Both the position numbers and the translations under genes were made by a program. The notes beneath the pieces were generated by a model that searched no databases, was not told the origin of the DNA, and worked only from the letters and a program-made list of their open reading frames with translations. 64,000 bases of DNA from Cristatella mucedo (taxonomy: Eukaryota > Bryozoa > Phylactolaemata > Cristatellidae): positions 3,732,001 through 3,796,000 of the forward strand of contig WPIO01000015.1 of the NCBI GenBank assembly GCA_009760855.2, read 5' to 3'. Positions 1 to 13,884 of the stretch are shown in pieces (within the stretch, counting starts at the first letter, position 1; the number at the start of each line of letters is the position of its first letter).

Positions 1-1034
1 TATTCATTGAAAGTCTAGGACCCGCATCCGGCCTCTAACAGCCTGTATTGAATTTGCACCATTTGAGTTTGAGCTAAAGACGCATCCGATACGCTCATCT
101 TTCCCAACGCCCAGCGAACCTGTCTTTTTCGGATTACTCTGTGCTTCGCATGCTTGCATGTGCGTGATTCGGTAAATGTCACTCAAGAGAGATCAGACTA
201 ACCAGTGACCCTAAGCGTCTTCTGGTTTGCTTTTGCACGCTTGCCTAAGAAAGATAACTTGCATTGTCATGGAATCTTAGTTGTTGGTTCTCATGCAGTG
301 AGTTACATTGCGCCGAATGGTAATTTTTTCTGAGAGTGATTAATACAAGATTTACTATAATTATCATTATGTTTATTATTATTAAAGGGAAGCCATTTTT
401 TGGGGTTTAGAAGAGCTTTATGCTTGGGCGAGTGTCTCTGATCGGCACACAAACCCACTCAACCGGAATGTAAGGGTCGCGGGCTATGAAAGATAGATGG
501 AGATGAACCGAAGCCTCAAGAGCGACCGAGTATCCGCTTTATACCCTGCACGTATTATATCTGCGCTGAATTACTGCCTCTTATATCGATTCCTAATTGC
601 TGATGAATTCTCTGTCGAAAGCGACGTACTATTGCATGGAAGAATCGCTGCCTGCCGAAAAACTACTGGCACTACATGAGAGGATGCCGAGAGAGATATT
701 TAGCAAACCATTAATAATCTTGCAGCTCTTAACGGTTGTCTAAGGATTAATTCGATAGAGAGGTTATTCCAACGTCATTCAAAATCGGTCTTTGTCGGGG
801 CTATGCTTACATGGCATGTATAGGATTAGTGGTAGCTAATTTGAGTTCCACTTCCCTTCCTCCGTTTTGCATGAGCACTCTCAAAACATTTCTCGAAGAA
901 ACTCGGTGGAAAATGGGAGTAATTATTACTGGTAGTAGAAACTACTTTTGTAAGAAACTTAAGTCTAGAACCAGTCGATACCATTATATTGAAATTGAGC
1001 TCGTTTTGTGACTAATACCCTATCAAGTGGCATT
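1..1034. other. No gene recognised
   Basis: AT-rich, unique-looking sequence with only short chance reading frames and a few ATT-rich patches near 360-390. I see no splice-flanked coding-like segment, no LINE motif and no RNA gene here. Confidence 0.5.
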
Positions 1035-1215
1035 AAACCATATTAAGCTGATTTAACAGCTTCGCTTGTATAGCGGCAGAAGAGCCTTAGTGGCTATCGC
1101 CACCGCTTGCAGTTAGCATTAATGAATCGCCTTCTGTCAGATTCGAACCCACGACCTCAGCCGTGAAGAGCGAGCACATCATCTCTGTCGCCGCTGCAGT
1201 CGCGCTCATCTTGTC
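1035..1215 (-). mobile_element. tRNA-derived SINE, family B (decayed)
   Basis: Read on the minus strand, the right end is a tRNA-like head: the plus strand shows GATTCGAACCCACGACCTC, the complement of a Pol III B box (GGTTCGAATC). The left part carries the family-B body, 'tagcggcagaagagcc' followed by 'ggctatcgccaccgcttgca'. The same order recurs near 6.8, 7.1, 31.4, 41.7 and 60.9 kb. The copy is diverged and non-coding. Confidence 0.6.
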
Positions 1216-1699
1216 ATAACTTTCAACACCGCCAATCACATAACTATTCTCTAGAGGTTAGGAAAAACTATCGGCGTGGCCGAAAGCTTTGAGGCCGTCT
1301 GAATCATTACTGTTTGACTTTGATTTCAATCCATGTCGTTGGGGGAACTTTGGAGATTTCGTCCGTTGGACGATCAACCGTTTTACTTTCACGTGCCCAT
1401 CTAGCGGGTCTGTCTCCCCCACCCCGGTTCCACTCACTCATCTTTACTCGATTTATTGCTGATACCCTTCTGCAGGTGTTTACACTGGTGCTATTTAAGA
1501 AGGTGACACTGACCATTAAACGAGGTTGTTGAATCAACTAACCTCAAAGTTTTCTAACCATTGGCAGCGGCCATGATTTCTATGGTGATGGAACCTCGAC
1601 GGGTCAATCAGCTCAGGAAAATCTCGTAAAATCAGCTCAGGAAAATGCATTAGCTGTCCATTTCTTTTGCTTAAAGACAGCGGTGACAACAGAAGCTAT

Positions 1700-3440
<1,741 letters not shown>

Positions 3441-3446
3441 TGAAGT

Positions 3447-3545
3447 GTATGACCGATGTCTGGCTGAGGTCATGGGCTCTAGCCCCCGAGGCGTATGTGA
3501 AGCGCCTGAATAGAGATTAAGTTTTCTTGGGGCACTATACAAATT
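3447..3545 (+). mobile_element. Family-A SINE fragment
   Basis: Contains the second half of the tRNA-like head ('tgaggtcatgggctctagcc') and the L2-like tail ('gcgcctgaatagagattaag' then 'ggggcactatacaaa'), almost identical in layout to the copy at 1.7 kb. The A-box end is missing or too diverged. It is followed at once by CT and TA repeats. Confidence 0.6.
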
Positions 3546-3592
3546 AATTCTCTCTCTCTCTCTCTCTCTCTGTCTATATATATATATATGTA
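3546..3592. repeat. (CT)n(TA)n microsatellite at SINE tail
   Basis: About 24 bp of CT and then about 14 bp of TA directly abut the 3' end of the SINE fragment, repeating the SINE-plus-microsatellite pattern seen at 1.8 kb. Confidence 0.9.
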
Positions 3593-5279
3593 TATGAGCA
3601 GTGGCTATTGACGTCTGGTGATGTGCTCCTGCATTTATTCTCTGAGCTTTAACCAGCCAGGTAGATTCGTAGCACACCGAGCCATGTTCACTCCCCAAGG
3701 CACAGACGCGAGAAGCTGGTGAAATTTAGGGGTTCGCAAACAGGGGTAGAGTACGGTGCGGCTGCGTTGTTGATGGCGGGGAAAGACTTGACATAGGTGG
3801 CGCTGTCCGAATCCTCTCTGTACTGAAAAGTAATCTCTGATGCAATCTGATGCCAGCGTGAAGAGCGCAGCTTGCTTCCTTAAATACCTTCGTGATATAA
3901 TTCATGTTATATCAGCTGAACGAAGAGTTCCCAGGTAGCCAGCCGAGTAGGCGCCCGGCCGCTAGGCTAATTTTCTGACGTCAGAGAGGGTGTGGGAACC
4001 GCCAGAGCGTGATCTGATTCGCCGGCCTGGCGCGGCTTGGACTGCTGTGGAGCCGCCGGCTCTTTTAATTTCTTATGTTCGCGAGGATGCTGCTGTATGA
4101 CCTAACCACCACTCGTTTTAACGATCGTGCATCGCTATCCATCCGAATGTTTTTTAGAGGCAGGCTGATGTCTCGAGGAAGGCTACGCGGGTACTATTTT
4201 CTGCCCCACTCCACCCGCGAGCTCATACCGAGTTAAAATATCGTGTTCGCTTGAACTGCAGGCTGGTAACCGCTGACTGTGATGACTGGGCTGTTATGCT
4301 AATGCTACCGTACAGGTTCGCTAGATTTAGCTGGCGACTGAGTTGAAGATTCAGTCGGCTGGACTGCCGGGCTCGATTTTCCAATACGATCTACCTCTTC
4401 GAAGCCCAGATTGGTGAATGAATGACCAAGACTGGCTGGTAAAATGTACAGTGCTGAGCTTTTATTTTGTTCGTGCTCTGCTAAGCTGCTTGGTATGTTA
4501 GTGCAGCCTCTCGAGATGAGGTAAGCGCCCGCGCTGTACTGCAGGCGGTGCAAACATCGGAAGCCGATATAGTGTCACAGCATTCTGAAACAAAAGGCTG
4601 CCTATGCAGCTGACGTGTAGAAGGCCGTATAATTTAAATCGGCGGTGCCACCCAAGTTAGATTAGGCCCAATTGTTTGTCTGAAGGAATCTTCGCGTGGA
4701 TTTAGCTGCGCAGTCCTCAAGTAATGATCACCATCTAGAAACACTGACCCACCGCTTCTGAACAGGACGGAATTATCAAATCGTTACTCACAACTCACTA
4801 CAGTGCTACTTAGCTAATCAGCAAGCCGATGAGAAAGTAGCAGGAGCACAGGGATCCAATAAATTAATTCTTTTCTTGGTCTTAGTCCAGAGTTAAGGAT
4901 TAGTCCCATTCGTTTGATTGACGAATTCCACTAAAGTAGGAGATTCCAGAATTACAGAAATGCTGATATACTTTTGCATCGGTTTTGCGTTGGTCAGTAG
5001 GAGTGTTAACTTAACGTGGACTGACTGTCTTATATTGAAGCACAACGGATAGCTGATTAGACTAACTGACACGATACTTATTTATGTCATTGTTCGGAGA
5101 GATCGGCTGGTGCTGATCGTGTGATATTGGAGCTCACCCAAGGCATGCCTTGCACTGTTCTCTACTAAACTCCAACGAAAGATGCATTTATTCACAGTTA
5201 CCTGGATTATGTGACAGCCAATCACAAATGCAGAGAACCCATCTACCTGTATAGCAGATTGTCATGCCCATGCAGCACT
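3593..5279. other. No gene confirmed
   Basis: No repeat family recognised. A minus-strand open frame at 4305-4553 has a Ser/Pro/Thr-rich, protein-like composition, but it lacks an ATG start and a partner exon, so I do not call it a gene. Confidence 0.4.
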
Positions 5280-5434
5280 GTCAATCACTTAGCTTTGCTT
5301 GTAGACATTGTGCATGTTACCATTTTCATTTGTTCATGCTTTCTTTACAGTATATGTAAAGTGCCCAGAAAGACATTAAGTTCTCCGAGGGTGCTATACA
5401 AACATGTTATGGTTATTATTATTATTATTATTAT
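5280..5434 (+). mobile_element. L2 LINE 3' end fragment
   Basis: Carries the L2 terminal segment of this genome, 'atgtaaagtgcccagaaaga' ... 'ttaagttctccgagggtgct', ending in an (ATT)n run. Only 3' untranslated sequence survives. Confidence 0.75.
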
Positions 5435-5825
5435 ATTTGCATGCGTGCTTTAGGACAATTGAGCGGGCTAAGCAGTGATGCTCGATTCCCAGACCGGACG
5501 TGCGTGACTGAGCTCCATTCACTAGTGTTGAGGTAGGACATCCACTGCCACTGTGTGGAAGTGTCTCGATTTATGAGGCTCCTTGCAGGATCTTAGTTAT
5601 GAACCTGCGGTACCAGTTGCAGGAGGTCAAGAAATTTAGCTGGAACCAGCAGACTGCAGCAGAGTGTCCGGAATGTCAGCCACAACCATACACACAGCAA
5701 CCATATAGCTATAGTTACCAGCACTAATGCTTTCAAACAAAATGTGCCACGACAGTTTTTGTCTTTATTTTTGTGGAACACCTTTTCGGTCCCTAAATAT
5801 AGTTTGTGCCGAGGTGTTCCTGGTC

Positions 5826-5942
5826 TGTGTGTGTGTGTTTGTGAGTGAGTGTGTGTGTATGTTTGTGTGTTCCTGATCTGGGTGTGTGTGTGTGTGTGAG
5901 TGTGTGTGTTTGTGTGCGTGTGTGTGTGCGCACCTGCACGTA
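5826..5942. repeat. Imperfect (TG)n microsatellite
   Basis: Over 100 bp of TG units interrupted by TGAG, TTTG and a 'cctgatctgg' spacer. A minus-strand open frame of His-Thr repeats across it is an artefact. Confidence 0.9.
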
Positions 5943-6799
5943 TGTGCATCTGTTAGTGCCCACGTATAGATGAGTTTCTGTGAACTTATCGAATATCCAA
6001 GTAATTTGCCAATAATGTCATCATTATGTGTGTGATGACATCTGGTTTGATTTTTGCCTTAGACTACCTGTGTCTCGAAGAAAAGGCTTTATTTGTCCAA
6101 CTTTGCCAACTCGGCTCTGTCTGGTTGTGCTGATGGTGTATCACCAGCTGAATGCTTTGTCCGATGGATTTGGGTTGTCTTGTGAGCATTGCAGTCTGCA
6201 CAGGCTACTTCGTTCCACTAGCTCTGCTGCAAGACGTCTGACGTTCTTATTGGTCTTGTCATGGTCAAGCTACTAATACGGTTGCATTCTGTCAATCTGC
6301 CCATGACTGATCACCAACTGCTCAGCACTGATGAATTTGCTGCAGCAAATGGGATTGAAGAGAACGATGTCTCACATGTCATGCCACTGCTGTTGCGATA
6401 GACGTGCTGCAAAGTGTTTGTCATCTAGCTTCCACATGAAATCGGAGCATCTCGTGTTTGAAAGCACGTGCAGTGCACTCGACCTTGCACTCGGGCTGAC
6501 CAAAGTTAAGGTTAAAAGTTACGCTCTTTTCCCCCTTGAATGTGGGCCTGCCTGGACGCTACTTGCTATGGTGGCTGAGCTCGAAAATTGTGGGAGCAGA
6601 ACTAGTTGCATCAGGCAGTGTACACAATCCATCGCCCAACGTGAAACCTCAGAGCGTGACTCGGGACCTCAGCGGTGATACAAGTGCATGTCCAGGTTTG
6701 AGCATGGAACCGTGCCATGACTCACGCCGATGGATTCCCTGTTGCTCTTTTGCTGTTGTTGCTGCTTAAGTCGAGTGGTGGGCACACGATCGTTAGTAG
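5943..6799. other. No gene recognised
   Basis: Overlapping plus-strand open frames of 74-115 codons at 6028-6941 are Cys/Ser-rich and have no splice context. I see no family signature. Confidence 0.4.
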
Positions 6800-6985
6800 A
6801 AGAGCTGTGCTGCACCCCTTGAGCTCCCGAGTTTTAGCCCAGGAGGTGAGGTGTTTTCTCTTAACCATCCAGGTTGTGGATTCGAGACTTGCAGCGGGCG
6901 ATCCTTTATTGCTTGTTGCAAGTAATGGTGATAGCCGTTAAGGCTCTCCGCCTATATAAATGAGGCTTTTGAATCAGCCGGCCTT
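6800..6985 (+). mobile_element. Family-B SINE
   Basis: A tRNA-like head ends in 'aggttgtggattcgagactt' (B box close to GGTTCGAGTC). The family-B body follows: 'gcgggcgatcctttattgc', 'ggtgatagccgttaaggctc', then 'tatataaatgaggct'. An inverted copy lies 120 bp downstream. Confidence 0.65.
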
Positions 6986-7105
6986 TAGCTTTAGCATGCT
7001 ACTCCACCGACACGAGGCTCTGCTGGAGCAACCCCATCAAGTTCTCCTTTTAGGTCGAGCATCTAGTTTTTCGTCAGTCATATCGCAAGTAATACTTTTT
7101 TGTAG

Positions 7106-7265
7106 CTAGTTTAGCAGCGTCTTTTGTATAGCGACAGAAGAGCCTAGGCGGCTACCACGGCCGCATGCAGTTGGCGATTGAGGATCGCCCACAGCAGGAA
7201 TCGAACCCACGACCTCGGTCATGAAGAGCGAGCACATTAACTCCTGGGCTATCAAGTCAAGAGTG
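7106..7265 (-). mobile_element. Family-B SINE, inverted neighbour of the 6.8-kb copy
   Basis: The plus strand shows the complement of the B box (GAATCGAACCCACGACCTC) at 7198-7216 and the family-B body to its left ('tagcgacagaagagcc'). With the copy at 6800-6985 it forms a head-out inverted pair about 120 bp apart that could pair as a long imperfect hairpin in RNA. Confidence 0.65.
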
Positions 7266-7574
7266 CTGCTAAATAAATCGTTTGCTGTTTCGTAATAGAA
7301 TTGAAGACAGCTGTTCATAGGTGGTAGGTTTGTAATTTCAGTAAGTCAAGAGGATTATACAATACGTGCTTTCACTGTTTTTTAGAGTGCTTTCAAACCC
7401 TATACAGACCCCGTGTGGCTACTGGTGCCTGTGCTGGTGTACTTTGTGGCCCTGAGTTGTGCTCTGAGCTCAGTCTGACTTATCTAAATAAATGAATAAA
7501 TAAATCTTAATGCTGCAACAATGCTGCTTATTTGAAAAACATAAACTACCTGGAAGGAAAATCTTTAGTTTCAT

Positions 7575-8300
7575 AATAATAATAATAATCTCAATAGTAG
7601 TGTTAATACAAATAAACTGCTTATGCAGAATCCTAATTGACCTACATATCTTTCTAGGCACTTTAAATATACTAGAAAAAGAAGCATGTCAATTGACTGG
7701 TGATTACAGCATGCACAATTTCAGCAGCTATAAGATGGATGAAGCAAACGCAGTGAGAAACACGGTGGATTTTGTTTTAGCTCCCTTTTAAATGTTGAGT
7801 CATGGGATGTTTTAATATCAGTTGGTACTTAATTCCACATGGGAGCCGTCTCGAAAAGATCTGAGTTTTGAAACACTGCTAAACGATCAGAGTTAGACTA
7901 GATGGGTCGAAAATAGGAAGCCTAAGGAGTGGGTATGTTGTGATATAGAAGCCACAGCAAGAGAGTGAATAGATTTCACTGTGAGTGGCAGAACTTGAAG
8001 TCGATACAGGGCTGGATGGGCACAGTTCTGTGAGAAATGGTGTAATGTAGCAGTGTTGACATACCCGACAGACAAGCCGAAGAGTTTCTGACCAACTGTA
8101 TGCTTGGTAGGAAGACCAGCAAGTAGCATGTTACATAGGTCTAGATACGATGTCACAGATGCATGGATCAGGATGGCTGTGGTTTCTTCATCTGAGCGAG
8201 TCCAAGTATTTGCTATGGTCTGTAGCTGCCAGTAGGCAGACTTGACTGTGAGGCAAATGTGGTCGCCCAGTGAAAGGTCATTTGGAACAGAGCACCCAGA
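7575..8300 (-). mobile_element. Decayed L2 LINE, 3' part
   Basis: Begins (in plus coordinates) with the complement of the (ATT)n tail and then the 3' UTR. The minus-strand frame at 7893-8306 keeps the L2 C-terminal pattern, for example 'DHICLTVKSAYWQLQTIA' matching the 'DHISSTVKSAYFQLHNIA' block of the 53.9-kb copy. Several stops and indels mark it as dead. Confidence 0.75.
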
Positions 8301-8334
8301 TTGCACGTAGTGGTTATAGAAAGTATGTTGGCTG

Positions 8335-8615
8335 AGTCCTTTGTGTTAGTTACGCTTTCCAACCTCTGGTTTACACAGCATTTAGTGGGTCCCTGTGATT
8401 TGTCCTTGATGTGCATATGCGTGCTGACACTGCATGCTGCCACTAACCATATTTGCATGCTGACCCTTTGCATGTCAACCCTAAACAAGTTATTCTTGTT
8501 GTTTATTGAGCGTGCTACCACGAGCCATTCGACCATGCTTCCTTTGCAGCATATGTAAATGCTAGAAAGAGATTAAGCTCTCTTAGTATGCTATATCAAA
8601 CGTATTATTATTATA
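8335..8615 (+). mobile_element. L2 LINE 3' UTR fragment
   Basis: Shows 'catttagtgggtccctgtga', the 'tgcgtgctgacactg' block and the terminal 'gctagaaagagattaagctc' followed by ATT units. Its position directly after an inverted L2 copy suggests nested or back-to-back insertion. Confidence 0.75.
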
Positions 8616-9044
8616 ATTATTAAGACGGTTTATTCATCTTTCAATCTGAGAAAGTTTGATGCCATCCAAGTGCAAATGTCACTGCATGTTACCAGAGATT
8701 AGCTGGTCTGCCCCATTCGTTCTAGCATTGGGAACAGCCGGAGGGAGACTGAGGAGATGTTGGTTCATGATCCACCCGCTGACTTCCAGTTTTTTAAATG
8801 ATGTCCAACTATTAAGGCATTTGAATGTTGCATTCCAAGAATAGGGGTTTTGCATATGATGTCGAACATAATCGACCTGCTTAACTGCACCCTGGTCCCA
8901 GCAATACATATCGATCCTTGCTTTGCTCTAGCAGGTAGTTATTCTACCTTCTTTGTCAGCAAGATAGGTACAATACGAGAGTCCACCCCTTAAGTAACGG
9001 AGCCTGCTCGGCTCTTCAATAAAATTGTTTAGCTACACCTCGAA
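8616..9044. other. No gene recognised
   Basis: A minus-strand open frame at 8679-8909 has no splice context and no recognised motif. No clear repeat was identified. Confidence 0.4.
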
Positions 9045-9432
9045 CGAACCTCAAATCCTTAGGAGATTTTGGCTCAATTGCACTTGCTTAAAGTCTGGAA
9101 CTCACTCCTGACTGACATCACGACACCCGCTGACTTGACAATATTAAAAAATGCTAAAAATGCACATATTTGTAACAGCTTTTAGTGGGTTCTTGTGATT
9201 CGTCCTATGTATGCTTATGCATGCTGACAGTGTGAATGCTGCCACTAACCATCCTTGCACAGTGACCCTGTGTGTGTCACCTGTAACCACGGTATCCTTG
9301 TTGACATTGTACATGGTATTACTAACCAGAGGATCATACTTCCTTGACAGTCTATGTAAATGCATAGAAAGAGATTAAGTTTTCTGAGGATGCTATTCAA
9401 GTGTATTATTATTATTCCTATTATTATTATTA
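9045..9432 (+). mobile_element. L2 LINE 3' fragment
   Basis: Starts in the last codons of the L2 protein ('acctcaaatccttaggagat', matching the NLKSFGDRAF block), continues through the 3' UTR ('cttttagtgggttcttgtga') and ends in the AGAAAGAGATTAAG tail with ATT repeats. Confidence 0.75.
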
Positions 9433-9849
9433 CTAACCTTCGTTCACTGCTCAGCCTCAATGTCTACCTTCAAGCCTACCCCTGATTACCTCATCTGCAA
9501 GTTCATTTCCTGGTGATTGTTTTAAGACGACTGCTAGCCCATAATTAATGTTCTCCTTCTAAAATGCTTACATTTTCTGCTTTCCTGAATGTCAATAGGC
9601 GATAGTAAAATGGCTATGGCATGAATGGCAACAGTAAAAATGTCTTTAGCTTTTTTAAGTCTTATTCCTGCAGTCTCAAAGAGGCTGCTGTTGGGCCACT
9701 CATGAGGAAGTCAAGATTGGACGTGGAGAATGTAAGTAATTTCTGCCCAATCTCCCTTTTGCAATAATTCTTATTAAAGACACTGGATTGAATAGTGGTA
9801 GAAAAACTAAGATCTTTCTGCAAAGCTTCAATCTAGCAAGTATGTTAAA

Positions 9850-10480
9850 CTAAGCTGTCCACAGTCACTGTCGTGAGCGTTGCAGTTGCCACATTACTCC
9901 ACTTCTCGCCGACCTGCACTGGCTACCAGTGAGGCAACGGATTGACTTCAAGGTTTTGTCGCTCACTGTTAGGTCTCTTCATTCTATGGCTCCGGCCTAT
10001 CTTTCAAATATACTACCCCATCAGGCCAAGAATCGTACCACCCGCTTTTCAGAATCCAGCAGTCTGGAAATACCTCGTTACAAACCTTAAATCCTTTGGA
10101 GACCGTGCATTTAGCTCGTACGCTCCCAAAGCCTGGAACTCCCTCCCGACCTGTGTCAGAACATCCCATGACCTGACCACATTTAGAAGAAACTTAAAAA
10201 CACACCTATTTAGGACAGCATTCAGTGGGTCCCTGTGATTCGTCCTTCATGTGCTAATGCGTGCTGACACTGTGCATGCTGCCACTAACCACATTGGCAT
10301 GCTGACCCTGTGCATGTCACCCCTAACCATATTATTTATTTCGTTTGTTTTTCAAGCATAATTTTACTTACCATTCAATTGCATATCCCTTTGCAGCAAA
10401 TGTAAAGCGCCTAGAAATAGATTAAGTTCTCTGAGGGTGCTTTATCAAGTGCAATAATAATATTATTATTATTATAAGTT
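9850..10480 (+). mobile_element. L2 LINE 3' fragment, well preserved
   Basis: Encodes the C-terminal L2 protein from about the 'CHITPLLADLHWLP' region to the terminal 'FRTAFSGSL' stop near 10,238, then a complete 3' UTR and (AAT/ATT)n tail. Identity to the 53.9-kb copy is high by eye, so this is one of the younger insertions. The 5' part, including the RT catalytic core, is missing. Confidence 0.85.
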
Positions 10481-10554
10481 ATAAGAGCAGTACTGACTCA
10501 ATAGAGTCAGTGCTGCTGCAAGAGTATTTCAACTTTTACTCAGTCATGCTCCTT

Positions 10555-11915
10555 AAGTAGAGTCTCTATGCTACCTCAGCTGGGTCTCTCAGCAGCTTGT
10601 GATATCTTTAATCACAAATTTCGTCTGGGGCACCCATTATCTCGCCTTGGTATCACTAAAACCGAACTGCAATGGTGTACTGTATCTCAGTAGAATATCT
10701 CCGAATGTAGAAGTCAAATGCCAACTGTCATTCAGTGAACCTTTAATGCATGTGGTACCCCAAGGAGTAATATTCTCCCTCTCCTGATGTCAGCACAAAG
10801 CACAATCTAGGCTTTCATTTGTATTCAGATGACTCACAGCTGTCTATCGCTTTGATCACAACAAGCCATCGCCACCCGTAAAAGTCTCTAAACTCATGAG
10901 CAGCATTGTTGTATTGCAGCAGTATTGCCTACTTTTTGCTAAATTACCTTTCTCTAAACTCATTTACATTTCTCTAAACTCATGAGCAGCATGTATTGCT
11001 ACATTTTGCACGCGGATGGCAGAAATATTTCTCTAATTGAAATATTATATAGCAACTTACTAGATATGGGAAAAACCTAGCATTACTCAGATAATGGAAA
11101 CTTGAGCCCTCAAAATTGGCTCGGCCACAATTTTTTGTAGCCTCCGCTCTGAATCTGGGTGTCCGATTCCAAAATGAGCTTTTACAAGATGATTAGATCT
11201 GCTCTACTGTCAAGTCTTCCTAACTTCAGCTACGTCGCACATCAATTTAGATTCGTTTAAGTAAAAATAGCACAGGCAAGCTAGTTTATGCACTTGTTAC
11301 ACGTCCATGTGAATTGTCCTTTGTGTGCTTATGCTGTGCATGTTATCGCTAACCATGTTGTCAGGTACTTCACTTACGGTATATGTGAAGTGTATAGAAA
11401 TGGAATAAGTCATTTGAGCAGTACTCACCACTGCCAGGTCCTTCTGCCTGTCCAATAAGGCGCTCACAGTTGCTTCAGAGCTCTTCAGCTAGGCCTACCT
11501 GCAGTGAGCATTGCAAATGCCACATTACCTAATTTCTCACTGACTCGAACTTGCTCTCCATCAAGCAGTCATTTTTCTGAGTTTTTTTTTTACTCACGTT
11601 TAGGCCCTTTTACTCTCTTGCTCTGGTGCTCGTATAAGAATTACTTGATAATTCTGCCTCGGATCATGACCAACCACTCCTCTAACAACTTGTTTAGTTG
11701 TGACCCTACCTAACCTAAAACAATTGCACTGCCACGTCTGAAACTCTCTACTAACTGATGTCCCACCCTCCCATGACATGACATTTCAAAAGAAAAACTA
11801 TCCCTTCTCATTGCATTTGCTCCATCTGTGTGAATTGTCCTTTATGTGCTAGTGTGTGCTGAAATTGGTTGTGCACGTTATCACAAAATAAATTGACATG
11901 GCTTCATTTTTGGTA
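10555..11915 (+). mobile_element. Old L2 LINE remnants
   Basis: Scattered matches to the L2 RT and downstream regions ('tgatatctttaatcacaaat' for DTIDHK, 'taccccaaggagtaatattc' for the VPQGSVL motif, then 3' UTR traces near 11,300-11,420 and again at 11,830-11,900). Stops in every frame and internal deletions show it is long dead; probably two fused fragments. Confidence 0.6.
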
Positions 11916-11919
11916 TATA

Positions 11920-12735
11920 TAATAATTATGATAAGGTATTTATATAGGGCCCTTAAAGAACTTAATCTCTTTCTTGGCATTTTATGTATGCAGTAGAGGA
12001 AGCATGATCAAATGATTAGTAGTAAAACGCACAAAGTTAACAAGCATAACAGAAGTTGAGAAATTTCGACCTACTTGAGTGTTGGGAGGAATCGAAGCCA
12101 GAGGTACAACTGAGCATCATCTGCACAGAAGGGAAACCCTAGAGTGGGCTTGGTGATCACATCGGCAAGAATGAGAGTATAAGGGGTGAAAAGAAGGTGA
12201 CCAAGCACGGAGCCCTAAGGTACCGCTTAAGTCATACGTCAGTGATTCCTCAGATGATTTTTTCCATTCACGTCAATACTCTGGAGTCTTCCACCGAGGT
12301 CTAAACCACTGGAGTGCCTAAACCACTGGAGTGCAGCGCTAGTGATGCCCAGACGAGATGAGAGGCGCTCGAAAAGGACTTGATGCTCAATGGTATCAAC
12401 CGCTGCCAAAAGATCAATCAAAGCAAGCAGAAAGACGTTACCTAATCTTGCATTGCTGAGGTCATTATACATCCTAAGCAATGCTGACTCTGTCGAGTAA
12501 TTAGCTCTAAAACTAGACTGGAACTTGCTTGCTAGGTTTGAAGTTTCAATATAAGGCTTCAGCCGGTCTGCCACAATTCGGTCTAGTGTCTTTCATAGGA
12601 ACAATAGGCGGGAGGCTGGGCGGAAGCTGCTCAAGTTCTCTTGGTCTAGTGTCACTTCCATAATTAATGTCCTAGCTAAAGTTTCCTTGAAAGATGCAGA
12701 AGCATGAACTGACGTTAAGGACATAATTATTATGT
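11920..12735 (-). mobile_element. L2 LINE RT fragment, inverted
   Basis: The minus-strand frame at 12239-12574 carries RT blocks such as 'SNLASKFQSSFRANYSTES' and 'VDTIEHQVLFERLSSRLGI', where the usual AFDTIDH motif A has become AVDTIEH. The L2 tail complement lies at the low-coordinate end. It is an internal-deletion copy with frameshifts. Confidence 0.75.
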
Positions 12736-12819
12736 TAGTTTTATATGGCAGCAGCAGATCTATGCATCGTAGAAGTCGGACAATGGGAATAGTCCTAGAG
12801 GACTAGTAGTCATCCTCTG

Positions 12820-13110
12820 ACTTGATCACATTTAAAAAGAGGTTAGCAACGCATCAATCATTTAGTGGGTCCATGTGATTCGTCCTGTGTGTGGTTATGC
12901 GTGCTGACACTGTTGCATGCTGCCACTAACCACACTTGCATGCTCACCCTGTGCATGTCACCCCTAACCATGTTATTCATGCTGTTTATCAAGCATGAAA
13001 CCACTCACCATTCGGTCGTGTTTCCTTTCCATCAAATGTAAAGGGCCTTTAAAGAGATCGAGTTCTCCGATGGCGCTTTATCAAGTGTATTATTATTATT
13101 GTTATTTAAA
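12820..13110 (+). mobile_element. L2 LINE 3' fragment
   Basis: Last codons ('gacttgatcacatttaaaaa'), the 3' UTR ('tttagtgggtccatgtgatt') and the terminal stem-like segment ending in ATT units. A plus-strand copy abuts the inverted copy above. Confidence 0.75.
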
Positions 13111-13884
13111 TGAAATCGGCTGCTTGGCAGCCAGTTAGAACTCGTTCCACGACTCTCTCATCAGCACTAGCTCTCTTCATTCAGATGAAATACTAATTAA
13201 TAATAATTATTAAATATAATAATTATTAATAATAATTCTCTCATTAGCTCTCTTCATTCAGATGAAATACTCATTTTAAAATTTACTACTTTTTTTGGCC
13301 TTTATTGAAGTTGTTTTTCAAGATTGCACCCCTTCCACATTGTGACATTTTCGTTGTAAACAGGCTGTGGCAGTATAGCCGTGAAGCATCAACCACAGAT
13401 TTGTAGTGCACTTGAATACTATATTGGTGTCCTTTCACCGTGGCACGAAATGTGGTTACAATGAAACTGCAGTCGCTAGAGATGGCAGCTTCGTTCTTGC
13501 CAAATGACTTAGCCTGCAGATCTTACATGAAAGGTGACTGATTCTCGGTGCCATTCTCAATTCGGCAGCCTATAAGTTGCTTTACAACTGATCATGGCAA
13601 CCATGTTGCTTGCAGACAGTTGAATGAACACCTTTTTCATTTCCATTTCGGTGTCACTTGACTACGATTGACTTACGATTGACTACGATTGATACGTCAC
13701 TTGACTGTTTCGCATGAATTTTTTCTCTCAAGGCCTGCCTGTGGCAGCAGTCGGTGCATCTCACTTTTAGGAAAGTGGCTCTGCTAGACCCACTGCTGGA
13801 TGAGGGGGTAGGTTAAGCTTTAGTGCATCATTTGCTGAGACGCACACTGATGCTGCCACTCCTCCTCCTGGGTCTTCGTCGAGT
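13111..13884. other. No gene recognised
   Basis: AT-rich sequence with short local duplications ('cgattgactacgattga' near 13,668-13,695; TAATAATTATTAA palindromes near 13,200). No coding signal seen. Confidence 0.45.
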
